The notes under the pieces were generated by a model. The model was not told the origin of the DNA. It saw only the letters and a list, made by a program, of their open reading frames with translations, and did no database searches. Positions 45,158 to 55,465 of a stretch of DNA of 64,000 nucleotides are shown piece by piece. The DNA is taken from the NCBI RefSeq assembly GCF_013201665.1, contig NZ_CP053840.1, forward strand, positions 1,860,001 to 1,924,000, read 5' to 3'. Positions within the stretch are counted from its first letter, which is position 1. Each line of letters begins with the position of its first letter. This stretch comes from Arcobacter venerupis (GTDB taxonomy: Bacteria > Campylobacterota > Campylobacteria > Campylobacterales > Arcobacteraceae). The position numbers and the translations under genes are program-made.

Positions 45158-46582
45158 TTACTTTTTTTTTGCTTTCGCATTTGGAAGGTCAGTAATACTT
45201 CCTTCATAAATTTCTGCTGCCATTCCAACTGATTCGTGTAGTGTTGGGTGAGCATGAATTGTAAGTGCAATATCTTCTGCATCACAATCCATTTCAAGAG
45301 CTAGTGTGATTTCACCTAATAACTCTCCTGCATTATCTCCAACCAAAGCTCCACCAATTAAAGTATGGTCTTTTTTATCAAAGATAAGTTTAGTCATACC
45401 ATTTTGACTAACATCACTTGCTAATGCTCTTCCTGATGCAGCCCATGGGAATGTTGAAACTTCATAATCAATTCCAGCAGCGATTGCTTCTTTTTCAGTC
45501 ATACCAACCCAAGCAATTTCTGGGAAAGTATATGCGATTGATGGAATAACTTTTGGTTCAAAATAGTGTTTTTTACCAGCAATTACTTCAGCTGCAACAT
45601 GAGCTTCATGTACACCTTTGTGAGCTAGCATTGGTTGACCAACAATGTCTCCAACTGCAAAGATATGTTCTACATTTGTTCTCATTTGTTTATCAACTTC
45701 GATAATTCCCCAATCATTTACTTTTACACCAGCATTTTCAAGGTTAAGTAATTTACCGTTTGCAGCTCTTCCAATAGCAACTAATACAGCATCATAAACA
45801 AAAGGTTCAGCTTGAATTCCCTCACCTTCCATTGATACATGAATACCATCCTCTTTAGCTTCAACTTTTGCAACTTTTGTATTTAACATGATATTAAATC
45901 TTTTACTATTTGCTTTTGTGTACATTTTGATAACATCTTTATCAGCAACTGGCACTAATTGGTCTTGCATTTCAACAACATCAATAGATGAGCCAAGTTT
46001 TTGATAAACAGTTCCCATTTCAAGACCAATAATTCCACCACCCATAATAAGAAGTTTTTTAGGTATTTCTTTTAAATCAAGAGCGTCTGTTGAATCCCAA
46101 ATTCTTGGGTCTTCATGGGGAATAAATGGTAATTTAATAGGTCTTGAACCAGCTGCAATAATTGCATTTTCAAAAGTGATTGTTACATCTTCTTTTCCAG
46201 TTACTTTAACAGTGTTTTTATCTACAAATAGAGCAGTTCCTTGAACAACTGTAACATTTCTCATTTTACTCATGGCACTTAAACCATCAGTTAATTTTTT
46301 TACAACACCATTTTTATATGCTGCAATTTTTGCTATATCAATAGTTGGTTCTGCATATGTAAGTCCATGAGCAGAAATATGCTCAGCTTCTTCTTTTACC
46401 TTTGCCACATGAAGAAGTGCTTTTGATGGAATACATCCAACATTTAAACAAACTCCACCTAAAGTGTTAAATTTTTCTACTAAAACAACATTCATTCCTA
46501 AATCTGCACTTCTAAACGCAGCTGAATATCCAGCTGGTCCAGAACCTATTACTAAAACTTGGGCTTTAATTTCTTTACTCAT
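45158..46582 (-). CDS. lpdA: Dihydrolipoyl dehydrogenase (E3)
   Basis: 474 residues. FAD-binding VIGSGPAGYSAAFRSADLG, the redox disulfide GGVCLNVGCIPSK, the NAD-binding GGGIIGLEMGTVYQKLG, the second FAD motif IFAVGDIVGQPMLAH, and the active-site HAHPTLHESVGMAAE are all intact. It reoxidises lipoyl groups of the pyruvate dehydrogenase complex. It is last in the aceE-aceF-lpdA operon, with an AAAGGA SD. Confidence 0.98.
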   Translation of the reverse strand: MSKEIKAQVLVIGSGPAGYSAAFRSADLGMNVVLVEKFNTLGGVCLNVGCIPSKALLHVAKVKEEAEHISAHGLTYAEPTIDIAKIAAYKNGVVKKLTDGLSAMSKMRNVTVVQGTALFVDKNTVKVTGKEDVTITFENAIIAAGSRPIKLPFIPHEDPRIWDSTDALDLKEIPKKLLIMGGGIIGLEMGTVYQKLGSSIDVVEMQDQLVPVADKDVIKMYTKANSKRFNIMLNTKVAKVEAKEDGIHVSMEGEGIQAEPFVYDAVLVAIGRAANGKLLNLENAGVKVNDWGIIEVDKQMRTNVEHIFAVGDIVGQPMLAHKGVHEAHVAAEVIAGKKHYFEPKVIPSIAYTFPEIAWVGMTEKEAIAAGIDYEVSTFPWAASGRALASDVSQNGMTKLIFDKKDHTLIGGALVGDNAGELLGEITLALEMDCDAEDIALTIHAHPTLHESVGMAAEIYEGSITDLPNAKAKKK

Positions 46583-46596
46583 TCTAAAGTCCTTTA

Positions 46597-48246
46597 TTAT
46601 AGAAGTATTTTTCTAATATCGCCTAATAATGACGATAATGTCGTTACAAATCTTGCACCATCAGCACCATCAATTGCTCTGTGGTCATAAGATAATGATA
46701 ATGGTAACATTAATCTTGGTACAAACTCTTTTCCATTGTATTTAGGTTTAAATTCTGATTTTGATAATCCTAAAATTGCAACTTCTGGAGCATTTACAAT
46801 TGGAGTAAATGCAGTACCACCAATTCCACCTAGTGATGAAATTGTGAAACAAGCACCTTGCATATCATTTGCTGTTAATTTTCCAGCTTTTGCTTTTATA
46901 GAAAGCTCTTTTAATTCAAGTGCAATTTCTTCAAAACCTTTTTTATCAGCATCTTTAATTACAGGAACTACTAAACCATTTGGTGTGTCAACAGCAACTG
47001 CTACGTTTACATATTTTTTGAAAATCATTGATTGACCATCAGCAGATAATGACGCATTAAAGTTTGGATGTAATCTTAATGCTTTTGCAACAGCTTTAAC
47101 AGCAAATACTAATGGAGATATTTTAACATCTGAATTCATTTTTGAATAAATAGTATTTTGTTCTTTTCTAAACTCTTCAAGATCAGTAATATCTGCTTCA
47201 TCAAATTGCGTTACGTGAGGAATAATGATTGCATTTCTTTGAAGTGATGGACCTGAAATTTTTTGAATTTTTGATAATTCTACAACTTCAATTTCTCCAA
47301 ATTTAGAGAAATCAATCTCTTTTAATGGTGCTAACTCAAATCCTAAACCACCTGCTGTATTACTTGAAGTAGTTAAATTTGCACAACTTGGATTTGATAA
47401 TACAGATTTTATATATAATCTAATATCATCTTTTAAAATTCTATTTTTAGGACCTGTACCATTTACTAATGTTAAATCTACACCATATTCTCTAGCTAAT
47501 CTTCTAATACTTGGTGATGCGTAAGCTTTACCAGTTGTTTTTGTAACATGAGATTCAACACTTACAGTTTCTACTTTTGATTCTACTTTAGCAGGCGTCT
47601 CATTTTTTACAATAACTTCTTCTTTAGCAACCTCTTTTGGTGTTGAAGCAACTACAGTTTTTTCAATTCTTGCAATTAAAGAACCAGTTTTTACTTTATC
47701 TCCAGCATTTACAAGAATTTCAACTAATTTACCAGAAATTGGTGTTGGAACATCCATTGTAGCTTTTTCAGTTTCTAAAGTAATTATTCCATCTTCTTCA
47801 TTTAAAAAATCCCCAACTGATGCAATAATTTCAATTACATCAACTGATTCATCTCCACCTACATCTGGAACAAAAATATCTTCAATTACTAAAGTTGTCT
47901 CTTGTGAAGCTGTACTTACTTCTACAGTTTTTTCTTCAGTTTTAATTTCTTCAACTATTTTAGCAGGTGTTGCAATTGCAACTTCTTTTACAGTTTCATT
48001 AGAAGCTGATGAAGTTGTAACTAAAGTAGCGATTAAATCACCCTCTTTAATTTTATCTCCTGCTTTAACAATTAAAGATTCAATAGTTCCAGCAAATGGT
48101 GCAGGAATATCCATAGAAGCTTTTTCTGTTTCTACTACAATGATAGTATCGTCTTCACCAATACTATCACCAACTTTAACACTGATTTCAATAATTTCTA
48201 CTTCTTCTCCACCAACGTCTGGCAGTTTTATTTGTTCAATACTCAT
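46597..48246 (-). CDS. aceF: Pyruvate dehydrogenase E2, dihydrolipoamide acetyltransferase
   Basis: 549 residues from ATG 48246, which is behind AAGGTG; a GTG six bases earlier is less likely. Two lipoyl domains carry the target lysines in VETEKASMDIPAP (about residue 43) and LETEKATMDVPTP (about 165). Ala/Val/Glu/Lys-rich linkers follow, then the E1/E3-binding domain ASPSIRRLAREYGVDL and the catalytic core with LPLSLSYDHRAIDGADGARF. It is the structural core of the complex. Confidence 0.97.
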   Translation of the reverse strand: MSIEQIKLPDVGGEEVEIIEISVKVGDSIGEDDTIIVVETEKASMDIPAPFAGTIESLIVKAGDKIKEGDLIATLVTTSSASNETVKEVAIATPAKIVEEIKTEEKTVEVSTASQETTLVIEDIFVPDVGGDESVDVIEIIASVGDFLNEEDGIITLETEKATMDVPTPISGKLVEILVNAGDKVKTGSLIARIEKTVVASTPKEVAKEEVIVKNETPAKVESKVETVSVESHVTKTTGKAYASPSIRRLAREYGVDLTLVNGTGPKNRILKDDIRLYIKSVLSNPSCANLTTSSNTAGGLGFELAPLKEIDFSKFGEIEVVELSKIQKISGPSLQRNAIIIPHVTQFDEADITDLEEFRKEQNTIYSKMNSDVKISPLVFAVKAVAKALRLHPNFNASLSADGQSMIFKKYVNVAVAVDTPNGLVVPVIKDADKKGFEEIALELKELSIKAKAGKLTANDMQGACFTISSLGGIGGTAFTPIVNAPEVAILGLSKSEFKPKYNGKEFVPRLMLPLSLSYDHRAIDGADGARFVTTLSSLLGDIRKILL

Positions 48247-48255
48247 AGACACACC

Positions 48256-50928
48256 TTATGCATATAATGGATTAATTTTATTTGGATTGATTTTAAATTT
48301 AGCAATAGCTTCATTTAATACTTTTTTATCTAATTTACCATTTTCTACTAATAAATATAGAGTTGTGTAAACAATAAAGTTAGCATCAACTTCAAAGTGT
48401 TCTCTTAAATTTGCTCTTGAATCAGATCTACCAAAACCATCTGTTCCTAAAGTTTTAAATGAACCTTTTACATAAGCTCTAATTTGTTCAGAATAAATTT
48501 TCATATAATCAGTTGCTGAAACAATGATATTATCTTTATCTTCACCTAATACAGTTGTTACATAAGGAGTTTTATCCTCTTCATCTGGATGTAATAAGTT
48601 GTATCTTTCTACATCTTGTGCTTCTCTTGCAATTTCATTATATGAAGTAACAGAATAAACATCTGATTTTACACCATATTCTGATGCTAAAATATCAGCA
48701 GCTTGTCTAACTTGCTCTAAAATTGTACCTGAACCTAATAATTTAACTTTATAATCATTAGCTGCATCAACAGTATCTAATTTATAAATACCTTTTAAAA
48801 TTCCTTCTTCAACACCTTCAGGCATTGCAGGTTGTTTGTAGTTTTCATTCATTGTTGTTAAATAATAGAATACATCTTCTTGTTTTTCACCATACATTCT
48901 ATTAATACCATCTTGAACAATTACTGCTAACTCATAACCATAAGTTGGGTCATAAGAGATACAACTTGGAATTGTATTAGCTAAAATATGAGAATGTCCA
49001 TCTTCGTGTTGTAAACCTTCACCATTTAATGTAGTTCTACCTGCAGTTCCACCAACTAAGAATCCTCTAGCTCTTAAATCACCTGCTGCCCATGCCATAT
49101 CTCCTGTTCTTTGGAATCCGAACATTGAGTAATAGATGTAAAATGGAATCATAGGAACATCATTTACAGAGTATGAAGTAGCTGCTGCTGCCCATGAACC
49201 CATTGCTCCAAGTTCATTAATACCTTCTTGAAGTACTTGACCTTCTTTATCTTCTTTATAATATGCAACTTGATCTCTATCTTGAGGAACATATTTTTGA
49301 CCCTCATTTGAATAAATACCAATTTGTCTAAACATACCTTCCATACCAAAAGTTCTAGCTTCATCAGGAACAATAGGAACAATTTGTTTACCGATATTTT
49401 TATCTTTTACTAATATATTTAAGATTCTTACAAAAGCCATAGTAGTAGAGATTTCTCTATCACCACTTCCTTTTGTAATAGATTCAAATTCAGCTAAAGA
49501 AGGAATTTCTAATTTATTAGTAAATTTCTCTAATCTTTGAGGAACAAAACCATGAAGTTCAGCTCTTCTTGCTTTCATATATTTCATTTCAACAGAATCT
49601 TCATCAAAAGTATAGTATGGTAATTTTTCTAACTCAACATCTGAGAAAGGAATTCTAAATCTATCTCTAAATTGTCTTAATGAATCTAAATCAACTTTTT
49701 TAACACCATGAGCAATATTTTTACCTTCAGCTGCTTCACCCATTCCGTAACCTTTTACAGTTTTAGCTAAAATAACTGTTGGTCTATCTTTTGTTATTTC
49801 TGCTGCTTTATATGCTGCATAAACTTTTAATGGGTCATGTCCACCTCTGTTTAAAGCAAAAATATCTTCATCAGACATATTTTCAACTAATTTTGCAGTT
49901 TCAGGGTATTTATTAAAGAAATGTTCTCTTGTGTAAGCTCCACCTTTTTGTTTAAAGTTTTGGTACTCACCATCAACTGTCTCTTCCATTAATTGTAAAA
50001 GCTTACCAGATTTGTCTTTTTGTAATAAAGCATCCCAGTGTCTTCCCCAGATTACTTTAACTACTCTCCATCCATTTCCTCTAAAGTTTCCTTCTAGTTC
50101 TTGAATGATTTTTCCATTACCTCTAACTGGTCCATCAAGTCTTTGTAAGTTACAGTTAATTACAAATACTAAGTTATCTAAACCTTCTCTACCTGCTAAA
50201 GAAATTGCTCCTAAAGATTCTGGTTCATCACACTCACCATCACCCATAAAACAATATACTTTTTGCTCGCTACAATCTTTAATACCTCTATTTGTTAAGT
50301 ATTTTAAGAATCTTGCTTGGTAAATTGCTTGAATTGGTCCAAGTCCCATAGATACTGTTGGGAATTGCCAATAATCTGGCATTAATTTTGGGTGAGGATA
50401 AGATGATAAACCGTGTCCATCAACTTCTTGTCTAAAGTTATCCATTTGCTCTTTTGTAATTCTTCCTTCTAAGAAAGATCTAGCATAAATACCAGGAGCA
50501 ATATGCCCTTGGAAGAAAATTAAATCTCCACCATCTTTTTCATTCGGAGCTCTAAAAAAGTGATTAAATCCTACATCATATAATGTTGCAGAAGATTGAA
50601 ATGATGCAATATGTCCACCAAGCTCTAAATTCTTTTTAGATGCTCTTAATACCATCATTGTTGCATTCCATCTAATTGCAGATCTGATTCTTCTTTCGAT
50701 ATCTCTATCACCTGGCATCTTAGGTTCATCTTCAACATCAATACTATTTAAGTATGCTGTTGTTGCTCTAAACGGTAGATACGTACCCTTTCTTCTTGCC
50801 TTATCAATTAATTTTTCTAAAATATAGTGTGCTCTTTTAGGTCCACCTTCTTCTATAATATTGTCTAAGGCTTCAAGCCATTCATTTGTTTCTTCTGGAT
50901 TAATGTCTTTTAAATATTCATTTTGCAT
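48256..50928 (-). CDS. aceE: Pyruvate dehydrogenase E1, homodimeric type
   Basis: 890 residues, the single-chain gammaproteobacterial-type E1. The ThDP motif is CFMGDGECDEPESLGA ... LVFVINCNLQRLDGPVRGNG, and FGFQRTGDMAWAAGD and GGTAGRTTLNGEGLQHEDGH are E1p hallmarks. It decarboxylates pyruvate and loads the acetyl group on E2. Many Campylobacterota rely on pyruvate:ferredoxin oxidoreductase, so a complete PDH operon is noteworthy. AAGGA SD, 9 bp before aceF. Divergent promoter region with the lipoylation genes. Confidence 0.98.
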   Translation of the reverse strand: MQNEYLKDINPEETNEWLEALDNIIEEGGPKRAHYILEKLIDKARRKGTYLPFRATTAYLNSIDVEDEPKMPGDRDIERRIRSAIRWNATMMVLRASKKNLELGGHIASFQSSATLYDVGFNHFFRAPNEKDGGDLIFFQGHIAPGIYARSFLEGRITKEQMDNFRQEVDGHGLSSYPHPKLMPDYWQFPTVSMGLGPIQAIYQARFLKYLTNRGIKDCSEQKVYCFMGDGECDEPESLGAISLAGREGLDNLVFVINCNLQRLDGPVRGNGKIIQELEGNFRGNGWRVVKVIWGRHWDALLQKDKSGKLLQLMEETVDGEYQNFKQKGGAYTREHFFNKYPETAKLVENMSDEDIFALNRGGHDPLKVYAAYKAAEITKDRPTVILAKTVKGYGMGEAAEGKNIAHGVKKVDLDSLRQFRDRFRIPFSDVELEKLPYYTFDEDSVEMKYMKARRAELHGFVPQRLEKFTNKLEIPSLAEFESITKGSGDREISTTMAFVRILNILVKDKNIGKQIVPIVPDEARTFGMEGMFRQIGIYSNEGQKYVPQDRDQVAYYKEDKEGQVLQEGINELGAMGSWAAAATSYSVNDVPMIPFYIYYSMFGFQRTGDMAWAAGDLRARGFLVGGTAGRTTLNGEGLQHEDGHSHILANTIPSCISYDPTYGYELAVIVQDGINRMYGEKQEDVFYYLTTMNENYKQPAMPEGVEEGILKGIYKLDTVDAANDYKVKLLGSGTILEQVRQAADILASEYGVKSDVYSVTSYNEIAREAQDVERYNLLHPDEEDKTPYVTTVLGEDKDNIIVSATDYMKIYSEQIRAYVKGSFKTLGTDGFGRSDSRANLREHFEVDANFIVYTTLYLLVENGKLDKKVLNEAIAKFKINPNKINPLYA

Positions 50929-51092
50929 TGATATCCTTATTGTATTTATTAAAATTATTATTATTTTCTATGGAGGTAGAAAACTAATATTTATTATGAT
51001 ACAATTATAAACTTATACTAATTTTAATTTTTAAGATAAATATAAGAAAAATTGCTTTAAAGTGATAAAATTACACTTTAGGAATAAATTAA

Positions 51093-51809
51093 ATGCTTGA
51101 TAAAAAAGAATTTAGATTAATTTTAACAAATATTAACAATGCAAAAATGAATATGGCTATAGATAAAGCGTTAACTATTTCCTATGAAAAAGATGACATG
51201 CCAATTTTGAGATTTTATACTTGGGAAAATTCATTTACTATTGGCGCAGGTCAAGAATTTGAAAGCTATGAAAGTTTAAAAGACTTATATAAAGATAATT
51301 ATTCAAAAAGAATAACTGGCGGTGGAGTTTTATTCCATGGTCATGATATATCTTATAGTTTAGTATTATCAAATACTGAATTTGGAACTTTAAGTGTAAA
51401 ACAGTCATATGAAAAAATATGTCAATTTTTATTAGAATTTTATAGAAAAATAGGATTAACCCCTACTTTTGTAAAAGATTCAGAATATATTAAATTGAAA
51501 AAGAATGAATTTTGTCAAGTTGGATTTGAAGCTTATGATATTATCGTTGATGGTAATAAAATAGGTGGAAATGCCCAAAAAAGAAATAAAAAATTAATAT
51601 TTCAACATGGCTCAATTCCCATTGTAAAAACAAAAGAAGATAAAAGAGTAGGAATATCTCTTGAAGATTTAGATATTCATCTAAGTTTTGAAGAAGCGCA
51701 AAATAGACTTATTGAGGCTTTTAGTGAGTGTTTTGATGCAAAATTAATATTATCAGAATTATCGCAAATTGAAAATGAAAATTTAAAAAAAATATTAGAA
51801 GGTAAGTAA
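51093..51809 (+). CDS. LplA/LipM-family lipoyl or octanoyl transferase
   Basis: 238 residues with the cofactor-transferase fold: KRITGGGVLFHGHDISYSLV is the RRxxGGG acyl-binding loop and GNKIGGNAQKRNKKLIFQHG holds the catalytic-site lysine. A cysteine (in NEFCQVGFEAYD) lies 15 residues before that lysine, the position I recall for the nucleophile of Bacillus LipM, which makes octanoyl-protein for LipA. This favours an octanoyltransferase over an ATP-dependent ligase. No LipB is in the window. It is 3 bp ahead of lipA and divergent from the PDH operon, so its targets are probably the E2 lipoyl domains. Confidence 0.8.
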   Translation: MLDKKEFRLILTNINNAKMNMAIDKALTISYEKDDMPILRFYTWENSFTIGAGQEFESYESLKDLYKDNYSKRITGGGVLFHGHDISYSLVLSNTEFGTLSVKQSYEKICQFLLEFYRKIGLTPTFVKDSEYIKLKKNEFCQVGFEAYDIIVDGNKIGGNAQKRNKKLIFQHGSIPIVKTKEDKRVGISLEDLDIHLSFEEAQNRLIEAFSECFDAKLILSELSQIENENLKKILEGK

Positions 51810-51811
51810 AA

Positions 51812-52705
51812 ATGACAGTACCACAAAAAATAGATTTTAATAAACCTGTTTGGTTAAGAAAAAAACTATCTAATACTGCCCAAAAAGATATGGAGCAACT
51901 TCTAAAAGATGGTGGCTTACACACTATTTGTCAAGAAGCAAAATGTCCAAATATTAGTGAATGTTTTTCTAAAAAGAATGCAACATTTTTAATATTAGGG
52001 GACACTTGCACAAGAAGATGTACATATTGTAATGTAAAAACTGGAAAACCAGATGGTGTAAATGAAGATGAAATAGAGCAAGTTACAATAGCTGTTCAAA
52101 AACTTGGTCTTAAATTTGTAGTAATTACAAGTCCTGCAAGGGATGATTTGGACGATGGTGGAGCTTTACAGTTCTACAAAGTTACAAAAAATATTTTAGA
52201 AAATACTACAGATGCACAAGTTGAGTTGTTAATTCCTGATTTTAAAGGAAAAATTGAATCTATTCAAAAAGTTGTAGATTCAGGAGCTGTAATTATTGGA
52301 CACAATATTGAAACAGTTCCAAGATTATACAGAGTAAGAAGAAATGCAACTTATGAAAGATCATTAGAAGTTCTTCAAAAAATAAAAGAATTAGGTGGCG
52401 ATGCTGTTAAAACAAAAAGTGCTTTAATGGTTGGACTTGGTGAAACAGAAGAAGAAATGGTTCAAGTATTTAAAGATTTAATTGCTGTTGGTTGCAAGTT
52501 TTTAAGTATAGGACAATATCTAGCACCATCAGGTGACTATGAAAAAGTAATTGAATTTGTAAAACCTGAACAGTTTGAAAGATATAAAACACTAGCTTTA
52601 GATTTAGGGTTTGAGTTTGTACACAGTACTCCTTATGCTAGAAGTTCATATTTAGCACATGAGTATTTAAGTAATAATAAAAATAATAATTTAATAAAAG
52701 GATAA
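51812..52705 (+). CDS. lipA: Lipoyl synthase
   Basis: 297 residues, a radical SAM enzyme that inserts two sulfurs in octanoyl groups. The radical cluster is CTRRCTYCNVKTG (C-x3-C-x2-C); the auxiliary cluster is CQEAKCPNISECF (C-x4-C-x5-C) plus the C-terminal ARSSYLAHEYL with its conserved RSSY serine. VELLIPDFKG and IIGHNIETVPRL are LipA-specific. It is downstream of the LipM-like gene and upstream of mdh. Confidence 0.98.
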   Translation: MTVPQKIDFNKPVWLRKKLSNTAQKDMEQLLKDGGLHTICQEAKCPNISECFSKKNATFLILGDTCTRRCTYCNVKTGKPDGVNEDEIEQVTIAVQKLGLKFVVITSPARDDLDDGGALQFYKVTKNILENTTDAQVELLIPDFKGKIESIQKVVDSGAVIIGHNIETVPRLYRVRRNATYERSLEVLQKIKELGGDAVKTKSALMVGLGETEEEMVQVFKDLIAVGCKFLSIGQYLAPSGDYEKVIEFVKPEQFERYKTLALDLGFEFVHSTPYARSSYLAHEYLSNNKNNNLIKG

Positions 52706-52708
52706 TTT

Positions 52709-53650
52709 TTGAGTAATAATAAAAAAGTTGGAATAATTGGTGCAGGAAATGTTGGAGCTACTTTAGCTTTTAGTTTAGCAAATAAAAATATTTGTACTGA
52801 AATCGTATTAAAAGATTTAAGAATGAATGTTGTTGAAGCTATGGCTTTAGATATTTCACAAGCTGCAAGAGCTGCAAAATCATCAACAAAAGTTAGTTTT
52901 GCAAGTAACACTGAAGAATTTAGTAATTGCGATGTAATTGTAATAACTGCTGGAATTCCTAGAAAACCAGGTATGAGTAGAGATGATTTATTACTTACAA
53001 ATGCAAAAATTATGACATCAGTAATAAATGAAATCGCGCCATTTAATAAAGATGCAATTTATATGATCGTTTCAAATCCATTAGATGCAATGGTTTACAC
53101 TGCTTTAAAAGCTACATCTTTACCAAGAAATAAAATTATTGGAATGGCAGGAGTTCTTGATAGTTCAAGAATGGCTCACTTTATAAAAGAAAAATTAACA
53201 TTTACTCCAAATGAAATAAAAGCAGCTGTTATGGGTGGACATGGTGATGAAATGGTTCCACTAGCAAACTACTCTAGCGTAGATGGAAAAGCTTTAAGTG
53301 AATTCTTAACAGCTGATGAGATTGAAGAAATTATAGTAAAAACTAGAAATGGTGGAGCTCAAATCGTAAAATTACTTGAAACTGGTTCTGCATATTATGC
53401 ACCTGGACACTCTACTGCTTTAATGGTTGAAGCTATTTTAACTGATTCAAAAGAGACGTATCCTTGTGCTGTAATGTTACAAGGTGAATATGGATATGAA
53501 AATATTGTAGCTGGTGTTCCTGTAGTTTTAGGAAAAGAAGGGTTTGAGAAAATTGTTGAACTTGAACTAAATGAAGAACAAAAAGCTCAATTTGCAAAAT
53601 CAATTGCATCAATTAAAGAATTAGTAAATATAATAGATAATAACTTTTGA
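52709..53650 (+). CDS. mdh: Malate dehydrogenase
   Basis: 313 residues from TTG 52709 (AAAGGA SD). NAD-binding GIIGAGNVGATLAF; the substrate loop AGIPRKPGMSRDDLL with the arginine that marks malate over lactate specificity; catalytic His in MGGHGDEMVPLA and VSNPLDAMVY. It is the short-chain LDH/MDH type used by many Campylobacterota. It is the third gene of the lipM-lipA-mdh run and ends in a shared terminator. Confidence 0.93.
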   Translation: MSNNKKVGIIGAGNVGATLAFSLANKNICTEIVLKDLRMNVVEAMALDISQAARAAKSSTKVSFASNTEEFSNCDVIVITAGIPRKPGMSRDDLLLTNAKIMTSVINEIAPFNKDAIYMIVSNPLDAMVYTALKATSLPRNKIIGMAGVLDSSRMAHFIKEKLTFTPNEIKAAVMGGHGDEMVPLANYSSVDGKALSEFLTADEIEEIIVKTRNGGAQIVKLLETGSAYYAPGHSTALMVEAILTDSKETYPCAVMLQGEYGYENIVAGVPVVLGKEGFEKIVELELNEEQKAQFAKSIASIKELVNIIDNNF

Positions 53651-53661
53651 TTAAAAGTCTA

Positions 53662-53698
53662 AACTCTTTCAAATATAACTATTTGGAAGAGTTAGATG
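53662..53698. terminator. Bidirectional hairpin between mdh and AI-2E-type gene
   Basis: A long imperfect inverted repeat: CTAAACTCTTTCAAATA and TATTTGGAAGAGTTAG around TAAC, with one bulged A and one G-T pair. It covers the last codons of the minus-strand gene. Confidence 0.65.
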
Positions 53699-54776
53699 TT
53701 CCTAAAATATTTCCATCTGCTGAAATTAAAATCGCTAATTTCTTAGTACTTTCAAACTGAGATAAAACAATCAACAAAATCATCATCATAGGAACTGATA
53801 AAAACATTCCAATTGTTCCCCACATAGCACCCCAAACAACTAATGATAAGATAACTATAAATTGAGAAATATTAAGTTTATTTCCCATCATTCTTGGTTG
53901 GATAATATTTCCCAAAACAAACTGAATGATTATCAAAAGTGTAAATAAAATTAAAACATCTGAAATCAAAGGAAACTGAATAAGTGCAAAAATTGTTGGA
54001 ATTAAAACAGCAATAATACTTCCAATAGTTGGAATAAAATTTAAAACAAAAGCTATAAATCCCCATAAAACTGCACCTTGAAGTGAGAACATTTCACATA
54101 TAAAATAAGTTAAAAAACCTGTTGATAAACTAATTATTGTAGTGATTGAAATATATGTTCTAATTCCTTTTGAAATTGAAGTTAAAATATGTTCAACCCT
54201 ATTTTTATTCTCTTTTTTAGGGAAAAGTGCATTTAATTTTGCAGAAAAAAACTGCTGATCAATCAATAAAAAAAGCACATATAGAAAAATCTGAACAAGA
54301 TTTCCAAATATTGCACTAAAGGCGCTTATAACTTTGTTTATCACACTTGAAAGACTAAACTCTTCAAAAAACTTTTGTAAAGGTGTAGCTAAATCAAAAG
54401 AAGTAAGTAAAGATAATTTATCTATTAATTCATATACTTTACTATCAAGTTGTGATATTGTGGAACTCAATTCCATCATACTTGAAGCTATAAAACTTCC
54501 TATTTCAACCATTGAATAAACAATAAAAATCAAAGATAAAGGAATAGCTATATAATCCCCTACTTTTGCATTTAAAAAAGGTAATTTTTTTATCTGATTT
54601 GCAAAGGCATTTATTAAAAACCAGATTAAAACTGCTATTGCAATTGGAGTTAAAATATTACTTAGACTATTTAAAGAAAAAATAAATAAAAACATAAAAG
54701 CAAAAAAATAAAAAGCATTTGCAAAATTTGTATTTCCTAAATTTGAGAAGGCTTCTTTATTACTATTTTTTTCCAT
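53679..54776 (-). CDS. AI-2E family (UPF0118) membrane transporter
   Basis: 365 residues from ATG 54776 (AAAGGA SD; ATG 54809 would lie deeper inside the YgjV-like gene). About seven or eight membrane helices with a central amphipathic domain. The family signature is in AVLWGFIAFVLNFIPTIGSI and the end VWGAMWGTIGMFLSVPMMM. The family includes autoinducer-2 exporters and Na+/H+ antiporters; which applies cannot be told from sequence. It overlaps the upstream YgjV-like gene by about 14 bp. Confidence 0.9.
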   Translation of the reverse strand: MEKNSNKEAFSNLGNTNFANAFYFFAFMFLFIFSLNSLSNILTPIAIAVLIWFLINAFANQIKKLPFLNAKVGDYIAIPLSLIFIVYSMVEIGSFIASSMMELSSTISQLDSKVYELIDKLSLLTSFDLATPLQKFFEEFSLSSVINKVISAFSAIFGNLVQIFLYVLFLLIDQQFFSAKLNALFPKKENKNRVEHILTSISKGIRTYISITTIISLSTGFLTYFICEMFSLQGAVLWGFIAFVLNFIPTIGSIIAVLIPTIFALIQFPLISDVLILFTLLIIIQFVLGNIIQPRMMGNKLNISQFIVILSLVVWGAMWGTIGMFLSVPMMMILLIVLSQFESTKKLAILISADGNILGTSNSSK

Positions 54777-55362
54777 CTTTAATCCTTTTTTTAAATAATT
54801 CAATTTCATTTTTCATTGTATTTGAGTAACCTTTTAGACTTGTATATAAATAAAAAGCTGATTGCACCATAAAGAAATAAAAGGCATTTGTATAACCAAT
54901 ATATACAAAAATTACATCCGCCACAAAAAAACAAATAAACGCATATGATCTTATTACATGATTATGACTTGAAAGTAAAAAACTTCCAGTAATAGCAATT
55001 AATGAAGCTATAAAATCAACTAGCAATATCTTAAAATCAGTTTGAGCCATATTTGGAACAACTGTAAAAATAAAGATTAAGATATAAATTACCAATACAA
55101 AACTTATAATTTGAACATCTCTTTTTCTATTTTGTGTTAATTTATAAATTCCTATTATTGCTGTTACAAAAAATAGAATCATTTGAATAATTACTGGAAT
55201 TTTTCCTGTTAATGTGAAAAATGTCAAAAGTGCAAGGTTTGAAACAAAAAAACAGATAAATCCCAAATAGAGTGGTTTTGTATTTCCTTTGCCACTCAAA
55301 GACATCAAATATGCACCTAATATTGAAAAAATTGCCCCTATTGCTTCTAAAATAATCATCAT
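54763..55362 (-). CDS. YgjV-like inner membrane protein
   Basis: About 199 residues from ATG 55362 (start uncertain; TTG 55386 also possible). Six membrane helices, with EAIGAIFSILGAYLMSLSGK, then LYLGFICFFVSNLALL, a short basic loop (LTQNRKRDVQ), and SLKGYSNTMKNEIELFKKR at the cytosolic end. It resembles YgjV-type proteins of unknown role. Its end overlaps the AI-2E-type gene. Confidence 0.75.
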   Translation of the reverse strand: MMIILEAIGAIFSILGAYLMSLSGKGNTKPLYLGFICFFVSNLALLTFFTLTGKIPVIIQMILFFVTAIIGIYKLTQNRKRDVQIISFVLVIYILIFIFTVVPNMAQTDFKILLVDFIASLIAITGSFLLSSHNHVIRSYAFICFFVADVIFVYIGYTNAFYFFMVQSAFYLYTSLKGYSNTMKNEIELFKKRIKDGKK

Positions 55363-55465
55363 TTCTCTTATATAAATTTTATGCAATTATAATCATATAA
55401 TCAAAATTATTAATAAATATAATGAGTATTTCACTATAATTGCCAAAAATAAAAAAGTAGAAGAA

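Noticed and set aside
50929-51092. Riboswitch or small RNA in the aceE/lipM divergent region
   Set aside because: AT-rich with no stable paired structure seen; it looks like two plain promoters.
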